DNA of 64,000 nucleotides from Streptomyces spiralis (GTDB lineage Bacteria; Actinomycetota; Actinomycetes; Streptomycetales; Streptomycetaceae), in NCBI RefSeq assembly GCF_014654675.1, contig NZ_BNBC01000003.1, positions 43,102-107,101 on the forward strand, given 5' to 3'. Made by a program: the position numbers and the translations under genes. The notes under the pieces were generated by a model. The model was not told the DNA's origin and made no database searches. It saw only the letters and a list, made by a program, of their open reading frames with translations. Positions 43,201-50,672 of the stretch are shown piece after piece (position 1 is the first letter of the stretch; every line of letters begins with the position of its first letter).

Positions 43201-43818
43201 ATGGAGGGCCCCGGCGGGTACCAGTTCGTCGGCCGTACCGTGCAGATCTGGAACCGCTTCCGCAGGGGCGGCCTGTTCCAGGACTCCCCCTGGGCGCTGC
43301 GCTGCTTCGACCGCATCCAGTGGTACCCCGTCACCGCGGAGGAACTGCTCGAACTGCGTGCCGAGACCGACGCCGGCCGCGGTGACTTCCCGGTCGAGGA
43401 GGGCATCTTCTCGACCGCCGAGTACAACGCCTTCCTGGCGGCCGAGGCCGACTCGATCGCCGCCTTCCGACGGCGGCAGAGTGCCGCGTTCGAGGCCGAG
43501 AAGCAGCGCTGGCGGGCCGCGGGCGAGTTCGACCGCGACGACGATCCGCAACCCGTCACCGCCGCCGCTTCCGCTGCGCTCGCCGTCACCGTCCCGGACG
43601 GCGCGGTCCCGGTCACCGCGCCGTTCACCGCCACCGTCTGGCAGCTCACCGCCGAACCCGGCGCCACCATGGCCGACGGCGATCCGATCCTCTCCCTGGA
43701 GGCGATGAAGATGGAGTCCACGGTGCACGCCCCGGCCGCCGGAACCCTGCTGGAGATCTACGTCAAGCCCGGCGAGCAGGTCGCGCCCGGCCAGGTCCTC
43801 GCGGCGGTCCGAGCATGA
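40213..43818 (+). CDS. biotin-dependent urea carboxylase (or guanidine carboxylase)
   Basis: A 1201-residue cytoplasmic enzyme that carboxylates urea to allophanate, or guanidine to carboxyguanidine, using ATP, bicarbonate and biotin. Domains in order: biotin carboxylase (about 1-445; VLVANRGEIARRVIRTA, TGGGGGIGMQ), carboxyltransferase of KipA/KipI type (about 460-1090; SNIHDTPYAVGALDFTGDTP, YNPARTWTAENSVGIGGAYL) and the biotin carrier domain with biotinyl-lysine K1166 in EAMKMES. N697 in HPSNIHD appears to align with the Asn/Asp position that separates urea from guanidine carboxylases, and Asn would favour urea, but I could not align it. Overlaps both neighbours by ATGA. Confidence 0.92.
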   Translation: MTRPTTVLVANRGEIARRVIRTARRMGLATVAVFSDADRAAPHVREADHAVRLGAAPARESYLRGDSIIEAALAHGAGIVHPGYGFLSENAAFARAVEEAGLRFAGPTADQITAFGEKHTARALAKAAGVPLLAGTELLATAEEAVTAAASIGLPVMVKATGGGGGIGMQACATADEVREAFARVAALAESHFGAGGVFLERLVRPARHVEVQVFGDGTGRIAVLGDRDCSLQRRNQKVIEEAPAPALPAQVRALLHDSSRRLLASVGYRGAGTVEFVYDPVREEAAFLEVNTRLQVEHPVTEQAYGVDLVELMLLLARDGRVEDAVFEREWTPTGHAVEARVYAEDPGKDSLPSSGLITQAAFPGQGAEAMPGVRVDGFAETGLEISPYYDPMLAKVIAEGPTRDAAFDLLGRALAACRVDGIVTNLGLLRAQTVRGEVREAVHSTGTLDIVRDPEPRIDVLVPGAMTTVQDLPGRLGHWHVGVPPSGPFDPVSFAEANLAVGNPETAPGLEVTAGALTLRFSHATVVAVTGAPVPVTVDGRPAALWEPVPVPAGAALVLGACQGPGLRSYVAVRGGLDVPAYLGSTSTFTLGGFGGHGGRALRAGDVLRPGTAQGAGGGPTPPQRRPAIVAHWRIGVTEGPHAAPEFFTREDIDTLYATDYQVHHNSARTGIRLIGPKPRWARQDGGEAGLHPSNIHDTPYAVGALDFTGDTPIILGPDGPSLGGFVCPAVVADGELWKLGQLRPGDSVRFVPVKEDEATGLDARRSSPALISAGGDGDDGVLGRSEATDVRPAVTYRRDGADNVLVEYGPMVLDLGLRMRVHALQETLAAHAPDGIVDITPGIRSLQIHTDARRLKARDLTALLRELEEEVPPSDELVVPSRTVRLPLSWDDPATRLAIERYMAGVRDDAPWCPWNIEFIRRVNGLDTADDVYRTVFDASYLVLGLGDVYLGAPVATPLDPRHRLVTTKYNPARTWTAENSVGIGGAYLCVYGMEGPGGYQFVGRTVQIWNRFRRGGLFQDSPWALRCFDRIQWYPVTAEELLELRAETDAGRGDFPVEEGIFSTAEYNAFLAAEADSIAAFRRRQSAAFEAEKQRWRAAGEFDRDDDPQPVTAAASAALAVTVPDGAVPVTAPFTATVWQLTAEPGATMADGDPILSLEAMKMESTVHAPAAGTLLEIYVKPGEQVAPGQVLAAVRA

Positions 43819-45488
43819 GCGTCATGACACCGGCCGCACGCGTGGAAGCCGCCTACGACCGCATCGCCGACGCCGGCCGGCCCGAGATCTGGATCCACCT
43901 CAGACCGCGCGAGCAGGTGCTCGCCGAGGCGGCCGGGATCGACCCGGCGCTGCCGCTGGCCGGTCTGGTGGCCGCCGTCAAGGACAACATCGACGTGGCC
44001 GGTCTGCCCACGACCGCGGGCGCGCCGTCGTACGCGTATGTCCCCGGGGCCGACGCGCCGGCGGTCGCGCGGCTGCGCGCGGCCGGCGCGGTGGTGCTCG
44101 GCAAGACCAACCTCGACCAGTTCGCCACCGGCCTGGTCGGCACCCGCAGCCCGTACGGCGCGGTACGCAACGCCTGGGACGCGGACCGCATCTCGGGCGG
44201 CTCGTCCTCCGGCTCCGCCGTCGCGGTCGCGCTGGGCATCGCCGATCTCGCCCTCGGCACCGACACGGCCGGCTCGGGGCGGGTGCCCGCCGCCCTCAAC
44301 GGCATCGTGGGCGTCAAGCCCACCAAGGGACTGGTGCCGACGACCGGCGTGGTCCCCGCCTGTTACACCCTCGACTGCGTGACCGTGTTCGCCCGCGATC
44401 TGCGACTGGCCCGCACGGCCGCGGAGTTGATCGAGGGCCCGCACCCGGCCGACCCGCTCTCGCGCACCGGCACCCCGCTCCCGCCGCCTCCGGCGCGCTC
44501 CCGGATCGCCGTCCCGGCCCCGGAGCACCTCCAGGACATGGCCGACGGATGGCACGAGGCCTTCGACGCCGCGGTCGCCCGGCTGGCGAGCACCGGCGCG
44601 GAGATCGTCGAAGCCGACGTCACCCCGCTGCTGAAGGCCGCCGAACTGCTGTACGGCGGCGCGTTCGTCGCCGAGCGGTACGCCGCCGTGGGCGCGCACC
44701 TGGAGAAGCACCGCGACCTGATCGGCAGGGACCTCGACCCGACCGTCGCCTCCATCGTGCTGGCCGGCCGGGAGAAGACCGCCGCCGACTGGGCCGCCGA
44801 CACCGCCCGCCTCGCCGCCCTGGCCGCCGCCGGGCGCGCGGTTCTCGACGGCTGCACGGCGCTGCTGACCCCGACCACCACCCGGCACCCCACCCTCGAT
44901 CAGGTGGCGGCCGACCCGGTCGGCGCCAACGCCCGGCTGGGCCGCTTCACCAACTTCGCCAACCTGCTGGACTGCGCCTCGCTCGCCGTGCCCGCGGGAT
45001 TCGTGGACGGCCTGCCGTTCGGCGTGATGTTCACCGGGCCGGCCTTCTCGGACCGCAGGCTGGCCGCCCTGGCCGAGCGGTTCGCCAACCCGGGGCTCGA
45101 CCTGTTCGTGGTCGGCGCCCACCTCACCGGGCAGCCGCTCAACGCCCAAGTGGTACAGGCGGGCGGCACACTGGTGGGCCCGGCGCGTACAGCCGCCGGC
45201 TACCGGCTGTACGCCCTGGCCACCGCGCCGCCCAAGCCGGGTCTGCTCCGGGTCGCCGGGAACGGTGCCGGTGGTGCGGAACCGGGTGTCGAGGGCGAGG
45301 TCTGGCGGCTTCCGGCGGCGGGATTCGGGACGTTCATCGCCGCCGTTCCCCCGCCCATGACCATCGGCACCGTGGAACTGGCCGACGGACGGCACGTCAG
45401 CGGTTTCCTCGTCGAGGCCCACGCCGTCGAGGGCGCACCCGAGATCACCCGATTCGGCGGCTGGCGGGCCTATAAGGCCTCCGCATGA
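43815..45488 (+). CDS. atzF: allophanate hydrolase
   Basis: A 557-residue amidase-signature enzyme that hydrolyses allophanate to ammonia and carbon dioxide in two steps. The catalytic Ser-Ser-Lys triad is visible: K56 in AAVKDNIDVAG, the cis-serine in ISGGSSSGSA (130-132) and the nucleophile S154 in GTDTAGSGR. The C-terminal domain (about 440-557, RLYALATAPPKPGLLRVAGN; GFLVEAHAVEGAPEITRFGG) is the second hydrolysing domain characteristic of allophanate hydrolases rather than plain amidases. It overlaps the carboxylase gene and the TetR gene by ATGA. Confidence 0.92.
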   Translation: MSVMTPAARVEAAYDRIADAGRPEIWIHLRPREQVLAEAAGIDPALPLAGLVAAVKDNIDVAGLPTTAGAPSYAYVPGADAPAVARLRAAGAVVLGKTNLDQFATGLVGTRSPYGAVRNAWDADRISGGSSSGSAVAVALGIADLALGTDTAGSGRVPAALNGIVGVKPTKGLVPTTGVVPACYTLDCVTVFARDLRLARTAAELIEGPHPADPLSRTGTPLPPPPARSRIAVPAPEHLQDMADGWHEAFDAAVARLASTGAEIVEADVTPLLKAAELLYGGAFVAERYAAVGAHLEKHRDLIGRDLDPTVASIVLAGREKTAADWAADTARLAALAAAGRAVLDGCTALLTPTTTRHPTLDQVAADPVGANARLGRFTNFANLLDCASLAVPAGFVDGLPFGVMFTGPAFSDRRLAALAERFANPGLDLFVVGAHLTGQPLNAQVVQAGGTLVGPARTAAGYRLYALATAPPKPGLLRVAGNGAGGAEPGVEGEVWRLPAAGFGTFIAAVPPPMTIGTVELADGRHVSGFLVEAHAVEGAPEITRFGGWRAYKASA

Positions 45489-46228
45489 CCGAAGCCGACG
45501 GCGCGGGCGCCCTGGCATCTGAGTGGCAGGATGGGCCCATGACGACGACGCGTCCCCGTCAAGGCAGGCCCCGGCACACGCCGCCCTCCGATCCCGGCAC
45601 CCCCGCGCGGGAACAGATCCTCGACGCCGCCGGGGCGCTCTTCGTCGAACGCGGGATCGCCGGCACCAGCACCCGGATGATCGCCGAACACGTGGGCATC
45701 AGACAGGCCTCGTTGTACTACCACTTCGCCACCAAGGAGGACATCCTCGCCGAGCTGCTGGCCACGTCCGTACGGCCGAGTCTGCGGATGGTGGAGCGGA
45801 TCCTGGCGCTGGTACCCGAACGGGCCGATCCGGCCGCCGCGCTCTACGCGGTGGCCGCCATGGACGTACGCACCCTGTGCCGCACCCCGTACAACATCGG
45901 CACGCTCTACCTGCTCCCGGAGGTGCGTGCCGAACGGTTCGACGCCTTCCGCGTCGAACGGGGCCGGCTCCAGGCGAGCTACGGCGCCCTCGGCGCCCTG
46001 GCGGCAACCGATGACGTCGCGCGGAGCCTGTCCGCCGAACGGATCGGCGAACTGCTGATCCAGCTGGTGGAGGTCGTCATCCAGATACGGCACTCGCGTG
46101 AACCGGACCCGGCCGACACGGACGCCATCGCGTCGTCGTGCCTGCGGCTGTGCGGACTCGACGAGCGGGCGGTGGCCATGGCGAGGGGCGAGGCGGGAAT
46201 CCTGCTGAGCGGCCTGGATGCCATGTGA
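45485..46228 (+). CDS. TetR family regulator of the nitrogen operon
   Basis: A 247-residue TetR-type regulator encoded at the end of the operon it probably controls. The DNA-binding domain (about residues 40-88) reads REQILDAAGALFVERGIAGT and TRMIAEHVGIRQASLYYHFA. ATG 45485 overlaps the allophanate hydrolase stop; ATG 45539 is a possible shorter start that would remove a non-conserved N-terminus. The 22-bp inverted repeat at 36761 is a fitting operator, giving feedback control of the operon. The effector could be urea, guanidine or allophanate. Confidence 0.85.
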   Translation: MTEADGAGALASEWQDGPMTTTRPRQGRPRHTPPSDPGTPAREQILDAAGALFVERGIAGTSTRMIAEHVGIRQASLYYHFATKEDILAELLATSVRPSLRMVERILALVPERADPAAALYAVAAMDVRTLCRTPYNIGTLYLLPEVRAERFDAFRVERGRLQASYGALGALAATDDVARSLSAERIGELLIQLVEVVIQIRHSREPDPADTDAIASSCLRLCGLDERAVAMARGEAGILLSGLDAM

Positions 46229-46256
46229 TGACGGGCAGTCCAGCCCGTGAGGACGG

Positions 46257-47210
46257 TCATGCCGGCTGCCACGGGCGGAGCTTGTCGGGGTTGCGCACCG
46301 CCCAGATGCGCGTGATCCGGTCGTCGCCGGCGACCTCGAACGCGAACACCGTCTCGATCGTGCCCCCGGACTCGACCACCAGGCCCGGCAGACCGTTCAC
46401 CGTGCGCTCGAGAATCGTCCGGGGCGGCGCGAACCGGGCGATCGTCAGGTAGAGGCGGGCGATCTGCTCCGCGCCCTCGATCGGCAGCAGGTGGGCAATG
46501 GCGCGGCCACCACCGTCGGCGATCGCGGTGGCGCTCGGGTCGAGCAGGCCGAGCAGGGCCTCGATGTCCTGCGCCTCCCAGGCCGCCTTGAACCGCCGGA
46601 CGACGCTGGCCTGCCGGGCCGCGTTCGGGCTCGCCTCGGCCCGGGCGGCGGCGATGCGACGACGCGCCGAGGTCGCCAGCTGACGGCACGCCGCCGGGCT
46701 GCGGCCGACGATCTCGGCCACCTCGGCGAACGGGTAGCGGAAGACGTCGTGCAGCACGAACGCGACACGCTCGGCCGGGGTCATCGACTCGAAGACGACC
46801 AGGAAGGCCATGGTCACCGACTCGTCGAGGGTGATCCGGTCGGCCGGGTCCACGCCGGCGCCGCCCGCCGCCCCGGCGATCCACTCGGCCGGGTCGGGCA
46901 GCGGCTCCGGGATCCATTCTCCGAGGTACGTCTCCCGCCGGGCGCGCGCCGAGCGGAGCACGTTCAGGCAGATACGGCTGGCCACCTTCGTCAGCCAGGC
47001 GCCCGGGGACTCGATGGCCTCCTGCTGCGCCCGGGACATCGCGTACCAGCGGGTGTAGGTCTCCTGGACGACGTCCTCCGCGTCGGCCAGGGACCCGAGC
47101 ATCCGGTAGGCGAGATTGAGCAGCTGTCGCCGCTCGCTCATGATCGCGCTCAGGCCCGGGTCCCGCTGCTCGTCCGCCTGCGGCTGTGCCTGTTCCGATG
47201 GGGTGGTCAT
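46257..47210 (-). CDS. sigJ: ECF41-type sigma factor with SnoaL-like extension
   Basis: A 317-residue extracytoplasmic-function sigma factor of the ECF41 group (SigJ-like). Region 2 reads LNLAYRMLGSLADAEDVVQE and region 4 MTPAERVAFVLHDVFRYPFA with AEIVGRSPAACRQLATSARR. The group-defining features are the linker motif WIPEPLPDP, the SnoaL-like extension with DGGGRA, and RNPDKLRPW at the C-terminus; the extension regulates the sigma factor in place of a separate anti-sigma factor. ATG 47210 fits a start about 35 bases downstream of the predicted promoter; GTG 47234 would leave almost no leader. It is divergent from the SnoaL-LUD gene. Confidence 0.92.
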   Translation of the reverse strand: MTTPSEQAQPQADEQRDPGLSAIMSERRQLLNLAYRMLGSLADAEDVVQETYTRWYAMSRAQQEAIESPGAWLTKVASRICLNVLRSARARRETYLGEWIPEPLPDPAEWIAGAAGGAGVDPADRITLDESVTMAFLVVFESMTPAERVAFVLHDVFRYPFAEVAEIVGRSPAACRQLATSARRRIAAARAEASPNAARQASVVRRFKAAWEAQDIEALLGLLDPSATAIADGGGRAIAHLLPIEGAEQIARLYLTIARFAPPRTILERTVNGLPGLVVESGGTIETVFAFEVAGDDRITRIWAVRNPDKLRPWQPA

Positions 47211-47250
47211 TCGCTCTCCGGCTCCCTCGTTCACGTTCCCTCTCCATTAC

Positions 47251-47277
47251 GACGCATCAGAGCGGCGAAATGTGAGG
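47251..47277 (-). promoter_or_regulatory. ECF41-type promoter of the sigma factor gene
   Basis: On the minus strand CCTCACA (47277-47271) is followed by exactly 16 bases and then CGTC (47254-47251). ECF41 promoters are described as TGTCACA, 16 bases, CGTC. It points at the sigma gene and implies that the factor drives its own expression. Confidence 0.7.
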
Positions 47278-47288
47278 TCGGCGGCTCG

Positions 47289-47315
47289 CCTCACATTCGG
47301 CGGGGCTGCGTTGTC
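47289..47315 (+). promoter_or_regulatory. ECF41-type promoter of the SnoaL-LUD gene
   Basis: CCTCACA (47289-47295), 16 bases and TGTC (47312-47315) mirror the promoter on the other strand. The two -35 elements are the arms of the perfect inverted repeat AATGTGAGG/CCTCACATT, so both promoters diverge from one symmetrical block. Confidence 0.65.
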
Positions 47316-47360
47316 GGACCGGTGAACAGGAGCACACCATCCAAGGACAGGACGCTGAGC

Positions 47361-48497
47361 ATGAACGACTTCCAGGAGATCGCCGACCGCGTCGAGATCG
47401 AGGCGCTGCGCGGCGAGTTCACCGACGCGGCGATGATGCGCGACCGTGCCCGCCTCGCCGCGCTGTTCACCCCCGACGGCGTTCTGCGCATGCCCAACGT
47501 CCCCATCGAGCTCATCGGCCGGCAGGAGATCCGGACCGGAGGCGAACGCCTGCAGAGCCAGTGGGACTTCTTCGTGCAGAACAGCCACCCGGGCACGATC
47601 CGGATCGACGGCGACACCGCCACCGGGCGCACCTACATGCAGGAGGTCGCGCGTCTGCTCGACGGCCGCTCGGGCCTGAACTTCGCCATCTACCACGACA
47701 CCTACCGGCGTACGCCGCAGGGCTGGAAGTTCGCCGAGCGGGTCTACGAGGTCAGGTACGTCGACACCACCCCGCTGGGGGGTTCGGCGCCCGGCCCCGA
47801 TACGCAGGCGCACGGCACCGGCGAGGCCGGGGACGCCGGCCAGGCACCGGACGCCGGTGAGGCGGACGCATCGACCACGGGGGCGGCCGGCGACTTCGGC
47901 GCACCGGCGTCCGCCGAACGCCTGGACCGGACGATCGAGGCGCTGCGCGCGAACGGCTTCACCGCCGAACTGCTCGACGACACCGCGGCGGCCCGCGCCC
48001 GCATCAAGGATCTGATACCGGAGGGTGCCGCCGTGTTCACCGGGGCCAGTGAGACGCTTCGGCTCTCCGGCATCGCGCAGGACATCGAGGCGGGCGACCG
48101 CTACCAGGCCATCCGGCCGCGCGTGCTGAAGATGGACCGCGCCACCGAGTTCGATGAGATCCGCCGGCTGGTGGCCACCCCCGACGTCTTCGTCGCCAGC
48201 GTCGCGGCCGTCATCGAGACCGGCTCGCTCGTCATCGCCTCGGGCAGCGGCAGCCAGCTGCCCGCCTCCGCCGGCGGCGCCGCACGGGCGATCTGGATCG
48301 TCGGGGCGCAGAAGGTGGTGCCCGACCTGGGCACCGCACTGCGCCGGGTCGAGGAGCACGCCCTTCCGTTGGAGACCGAGCGCGCCCAGGCGGTCTACGG
48401 ACAACCGAGCGCGGTCAACCGTCTGCTCGTCCTCAACGCCGAGCCACAGCCCGGGCGCGGCACGGTCCTGCTGCTGCGCGAGGCCATCGGATTCTGA
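47361..48497 (+). CDS. SnoaL-like / LUD (LutC-like) fusion protein
   Basis: A 378-residue cytoplasmic protein made of two domains not usually joined. Residues about 1-135 are SnoaL/NTF2-like (IEALRGEFTDAAMMRDRARL; LNFAIYHDTYRRTPQGWKFA). A Gly/Ala/Asp-rich linker (about 136-185) follows. Residues about 190-378 are a LUD domain like LutC/YkgG of lactate oxidation (GAAVFTGASETLRLSGI; DVFVASVAAVIETGSLVIAS; GAQKVVPDLGTALRRVEEHA). The SnoaL part may bind a small ligand. Its ECF41-type promoter and position suggest that it is the target of the divergent sigma factor. The reaction is unknown. Confidence 0.82.
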   Translation: MNDFQEIADRVEIEALRGEFTDAAMMRDRARLAALFTPDGVLRMPNVPIELIGRQEIRTGGERLQSQWDFFVQNSHPGTIRIDGDTATGRTYMQEVARLLDGRSGLNFAIYHDTYRRTPQGWKFAERVYEVRYVDTTPLGGSAPGPDTQAHGTGEAGDAGQAPDAGEADASTTGAAGDFGAPASAERLDRTIEALRANGFTAELLDDTAAARARIKDLIPEGAAVFTGASETLRLSGIAQDIEAGDRYQAIRPRVLKMDRATEFDEIRRLVATPDVFVASVAAVIETGSLVIASGSGSQLPASAGGAARAIWIVGAQKVVPDLGTALRRVEEHALPLETERAQAVYGQPSAVNRLLVLNAEPQPGRGTVLLLREAIGF

Positions 48498-48873
48498 CGT
48501 GGCGCGCGGCGAGGACGTCACTCGTCGGACGAGGTCGCCCCTGTGACAGGCAGGCCCAGCCGCCCGCTCTGCGGAGCTGGGCCGGTCACAGCAGGAGGCC
48601 GGCCGACTCCTCCAGAAGACACGTCGCCCGGCGGGCCCGGCGCACTGTGGAAGGGAGGTCCGGGCGCCGACGCCCCCGACTGGCTCCACCGACACGGCCG
48701 GCGACCTCGACTGCACGATCGCGCCCAACTCACCGCCTCCTACGGCCGCTCCACCCCCGAGCAGCAATCCGGCAGCGGCTTCATCACGGCCGTTCGCGCG
48801 GGCCACGGACCATCTCCGGGATGGAGGGGGCTCGTAACGGGGTTCGGCTGTGCCCCGCATGCTGGAACGCTGG
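48498..48873. other. 376-bp region without a supported gene
   Basis: The region lies between the SnoaL-LUD gene and the convergent kinase-like gene. Only short open frames with no recognisable product are present. I see no clear palindrome or terminator beyond weak GC-rich hairpins. Confidence 0.4.
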
Positions 48874-49422
48874 TCACCGGTTACATGCTGGTCCGGTCCA
48901 ACCGGTGGCGGCCACCACCTCTTGTGCGATGTCCACGACGGACCGTCCGTCCGTCACCACCCGCACCGCCTCTGCGGGAGCACGCCGGTCCAGGAGCCGT
49001 GCTTTGCGGATGCTGCCTTCCAGCTCATACTCCAGCTCCGAGCCGAGTTCACGTCCCTTCAGCCGCTCGAGGGCGGTGGCGTCGGAAGCGGTGAGCAGGA
49101 CTCGTGTGATCCCCACGTCGGCTCCCATGGCGCGCTCGAACATGCCTGTCGCCTCAGGCAGCACACTCACGGTGTTCGTGTAGATCAGGCGTCGATACCC
49201 GCGTCGGGCGAAGTTCGCCCACACCGCGGTCAGATTGCTCTCGGTGATCTCCGCACGGTGCGGATCCCCCTCGGGCGCCGGATGCACCTGGCCCATGAAG
49301 TCACCCTCGATGATCGCGTGAGAGACCTCGAAGGCGCGCAGCAGCGCCGAGACCTCCCACCCCACCGTCGTCTTTCCGACGCCGGCTCGCCCTCCGATGA
49401 GCAGCACTTCTGCTTGATCCAT
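48874..49422 (-). CDS. P-loop nucleotide-binding protein, kinase-like
   Basis: A 182-residue P-loop protein of the small AAA_33/nucleotide kinase-like type. Walker A is GGRAGVGKTT (residues about 10-19). An Asp in IIEGDFMGQVHP and conserved Arg residues in ALERLKGRELGSELEYE resemble the acceptor and lid regions of small kinases. The phosphate acceptor is unknown; chloramphenicol- or gluconate-kinase relatives share this layout. It is divergent from the VanR-box promoter at 49451 but has no evident part in the van locus. Confidence 0.75.
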   Translation of the reverse strand: MDQAEVLLIGGRAGVGKTTVGWEVSALLRAFEVSHAIIEGDFMGQVHPAPEGDPHRAEITESNLTAVWANFARRGYRRLIYTNTVSVLPEATGMFERAMGADVGITRVLLTASDATALERLKGRELGSELEYELEGSIRKARLLDRRAPAEAVRVVTDGRSVVDIAQEVVAATGWTGPACNR

Positions 49423-49450
49423 GCCCGCAGAATACTACCACCGGGTAATA

Positions 49451-49490
49451 TATCGTCGGAATACCGAAATCCACATACGCGCCGGCAACA
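49451..49490 (+). promoter_or_regulatory. VanR-box-like promoter element, copy B (in front of the vanX fragment)
   Basis: A 40-bp element with blocks TATCGTCGG, CGAAA, CATACGC and CCGGCAACA at the same spacing as the copies at 52481 and 50605. Similarity to copy A continues for about 30 bp beyond the element, up to a shared GGCATG. In Streptomyces VanR activates several van promoters, so this is probably the old promoter of vanH or another van operon, now facing a broken vanX. Confidence 0.65.
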
Positions 49491-49596
49491 GCACGCCACC
49501 TTGACTGGGGGCATGACCTAATGATGGCAGCCGCAGGACTGCCGCTTTCCGAAGTGATCGACCGGATGGTGTCGCTGACGTTGACTGGAAAAGCCG

Positions 49597-49899
49597 GTGC
49601 ATGATGACTTCGTCTTTCTGGACGAGTTGATACCCGGCGTACGTTGGGATGCCGAGTACGCCACATGGGACAACTTCACCGGCAAACCGGTGGACGGATA
49701 CCTGGCGAACCGAATCGTCGGCACGAGGGCTTTGTGCGCGGCGCTGGAAAGGGCGCGTGAAGAGGCCGCGTCCCTCGGCTTCGGTCTGCTGCTCTGGGAC
49801 AGTTATCGGCCGCAACGCGCCGTGGACTGCTTCCTGAGCTGGTCACAACAGGCGTTGGAGCCGCGCACCTCGCGCTTGTCGGTGGAGGAGGCGCCGTAG
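49597..49899 (+). pseudogene. vanX: truncated vanX (D-Ala-D-Ala dipeptidase)
   Basis: The N-terminal third of VanX, the zinc dipeptidase that removes D-Ala-D-Ala in glycopeptide resistance. FVFLDELIPGVRWDAEYATW, DNFTGKPVDGYLANRIVGT and LLLWDSYRPQRAVDCFLSW match the family, and the start is GTG 49597. At about 49850 the reading leaves vanX and runs into antisense vanK, ending at 49899. The zinc ligands and catalytic Glu, all in the C-terminal two thirds, are missing, so it cannot be active. A VanR-box element lies 107 bp upstream. Confidence 0.88.
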
Positions 49900-50572
49900 G
49901 AGTACCACGCGTGGGCCCCGACTCGGACCAGGACGGTGGCGGCGACCAGGTCGCCCTGGTGACAGGCCAGGTAGAGCCTGATCCGCTCGGGGTCCTCGGC
50001 GCTCAGCGCCGCGAACATGGTCTCGAAGTAGCGCAGCGGCCGGGGTGTGAAGCGGTCGCGCTCGGCGGTGTGGACGTAGAGGTCGTGGAACGCCTTCAGG
50101 TCCTCACCACCGGACGTGACCGCACCGACCGTGACCTCGACGCCCTCCTTGGCCGCCTTCTTGATGTTGCGGCGCCATTGCTGGTTCATGCCCCTGAGCA
50201 GGTCTCGGTGAGACGCCTGATGCCCGGGGCGGCGATGCCCTCCTAGACCTGGTCGGCGCTCCAGGTGTTCGTGCGCACCGGCGGTCCGAGCCGGATCGCG
50301 AACGCGCCGTGTGCCTTGTGATGGGCCGCCAGCGGGTCGAGCCACGCGTCGATCTCACCGGTCCAGTCGATGACCGGGCCCTCGGGCAGATAGGCCAGCG
50401 TGCAGCGCTCGAGCCGCGGCACCGGGCGGTGCAGGACGAGCGCGGCGCCGACCAGGTGCCGACCGTGGTACCAGCCGAGGGACTCGCTGCGCCACTCGGT
50501 CTTGACGCGGCCCCATGCCGGGGTCTGCAGGAAGCTGACCGACCGCTGTGCCCGCACGAACGCCAGTTTGCC
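49849..50572 (-). pseudogene. vanK: broken vanK (FemX-like peptidoglycan branch enzyme)
   Basis: Pieces of VanK, the Fem-family enzyme that adds glycine to D-Lac-ended precursors in Streptomyces. LAFVRAQRSVSFLQTPAWGR, PEGPVIDWTGEIDAWLDPLA and AIRLGPPVRTNTWSADQV form the N-terminal piece, which ends in an in-frame TAG at 50243-50245. After a lost middle part, another frame gives DLLRGMNQQWRRNIKKAAKE through HAWYSYGASSTDKREVRGSN, then stops matching at the vanX junction near 49850. The start codon is also missing: the promoter-like element at 50605-50566 runs straight into coding sequence. The gene has at least four defects. Confidence 0.82.
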
Positions 50573-50605
50573 GGCACGTATGCGGTTTTCGATATGCGGA
50601 CGATA
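50566..50605 (-). promoter_or_regulatory. VanR-box-like promoter element, copy C (in front of broken vanK)
   Basis: On the minus strand the blocks TATCGTC, TATCGAAAA, CATACG and GCCGGCAAA occur at the same 40-bp spacing as copies A and B. Directly after it the vanK codons for LAFVRAQRS begin, without a start codon. A deletion therefore appears to have joined the vanK promoter to the inside of the gene. Confidence 0.6.
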
Positions 50606-50672
50606 GGTTCCGGGCCCGTGCCTCACGCGTGCGTCCCGGTGGCGGGACGGTCGCAGCGTGGGAGGGAATTCG

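Noticed and set aside
39835..43728. A 1297-codon open frame on the minus strand
   Set aside because: It is antisense to the carboxylase gene and its product is low-complexity Gly/Arg/Val/Asp-rich sequence without domains, as expected from high third-position GC.
49597..49899. A functional short VanX
   Set aside because: The zinc ligands and catalytic Glu are absent and the tail is antisense vanK, so it is called a pseudogene.
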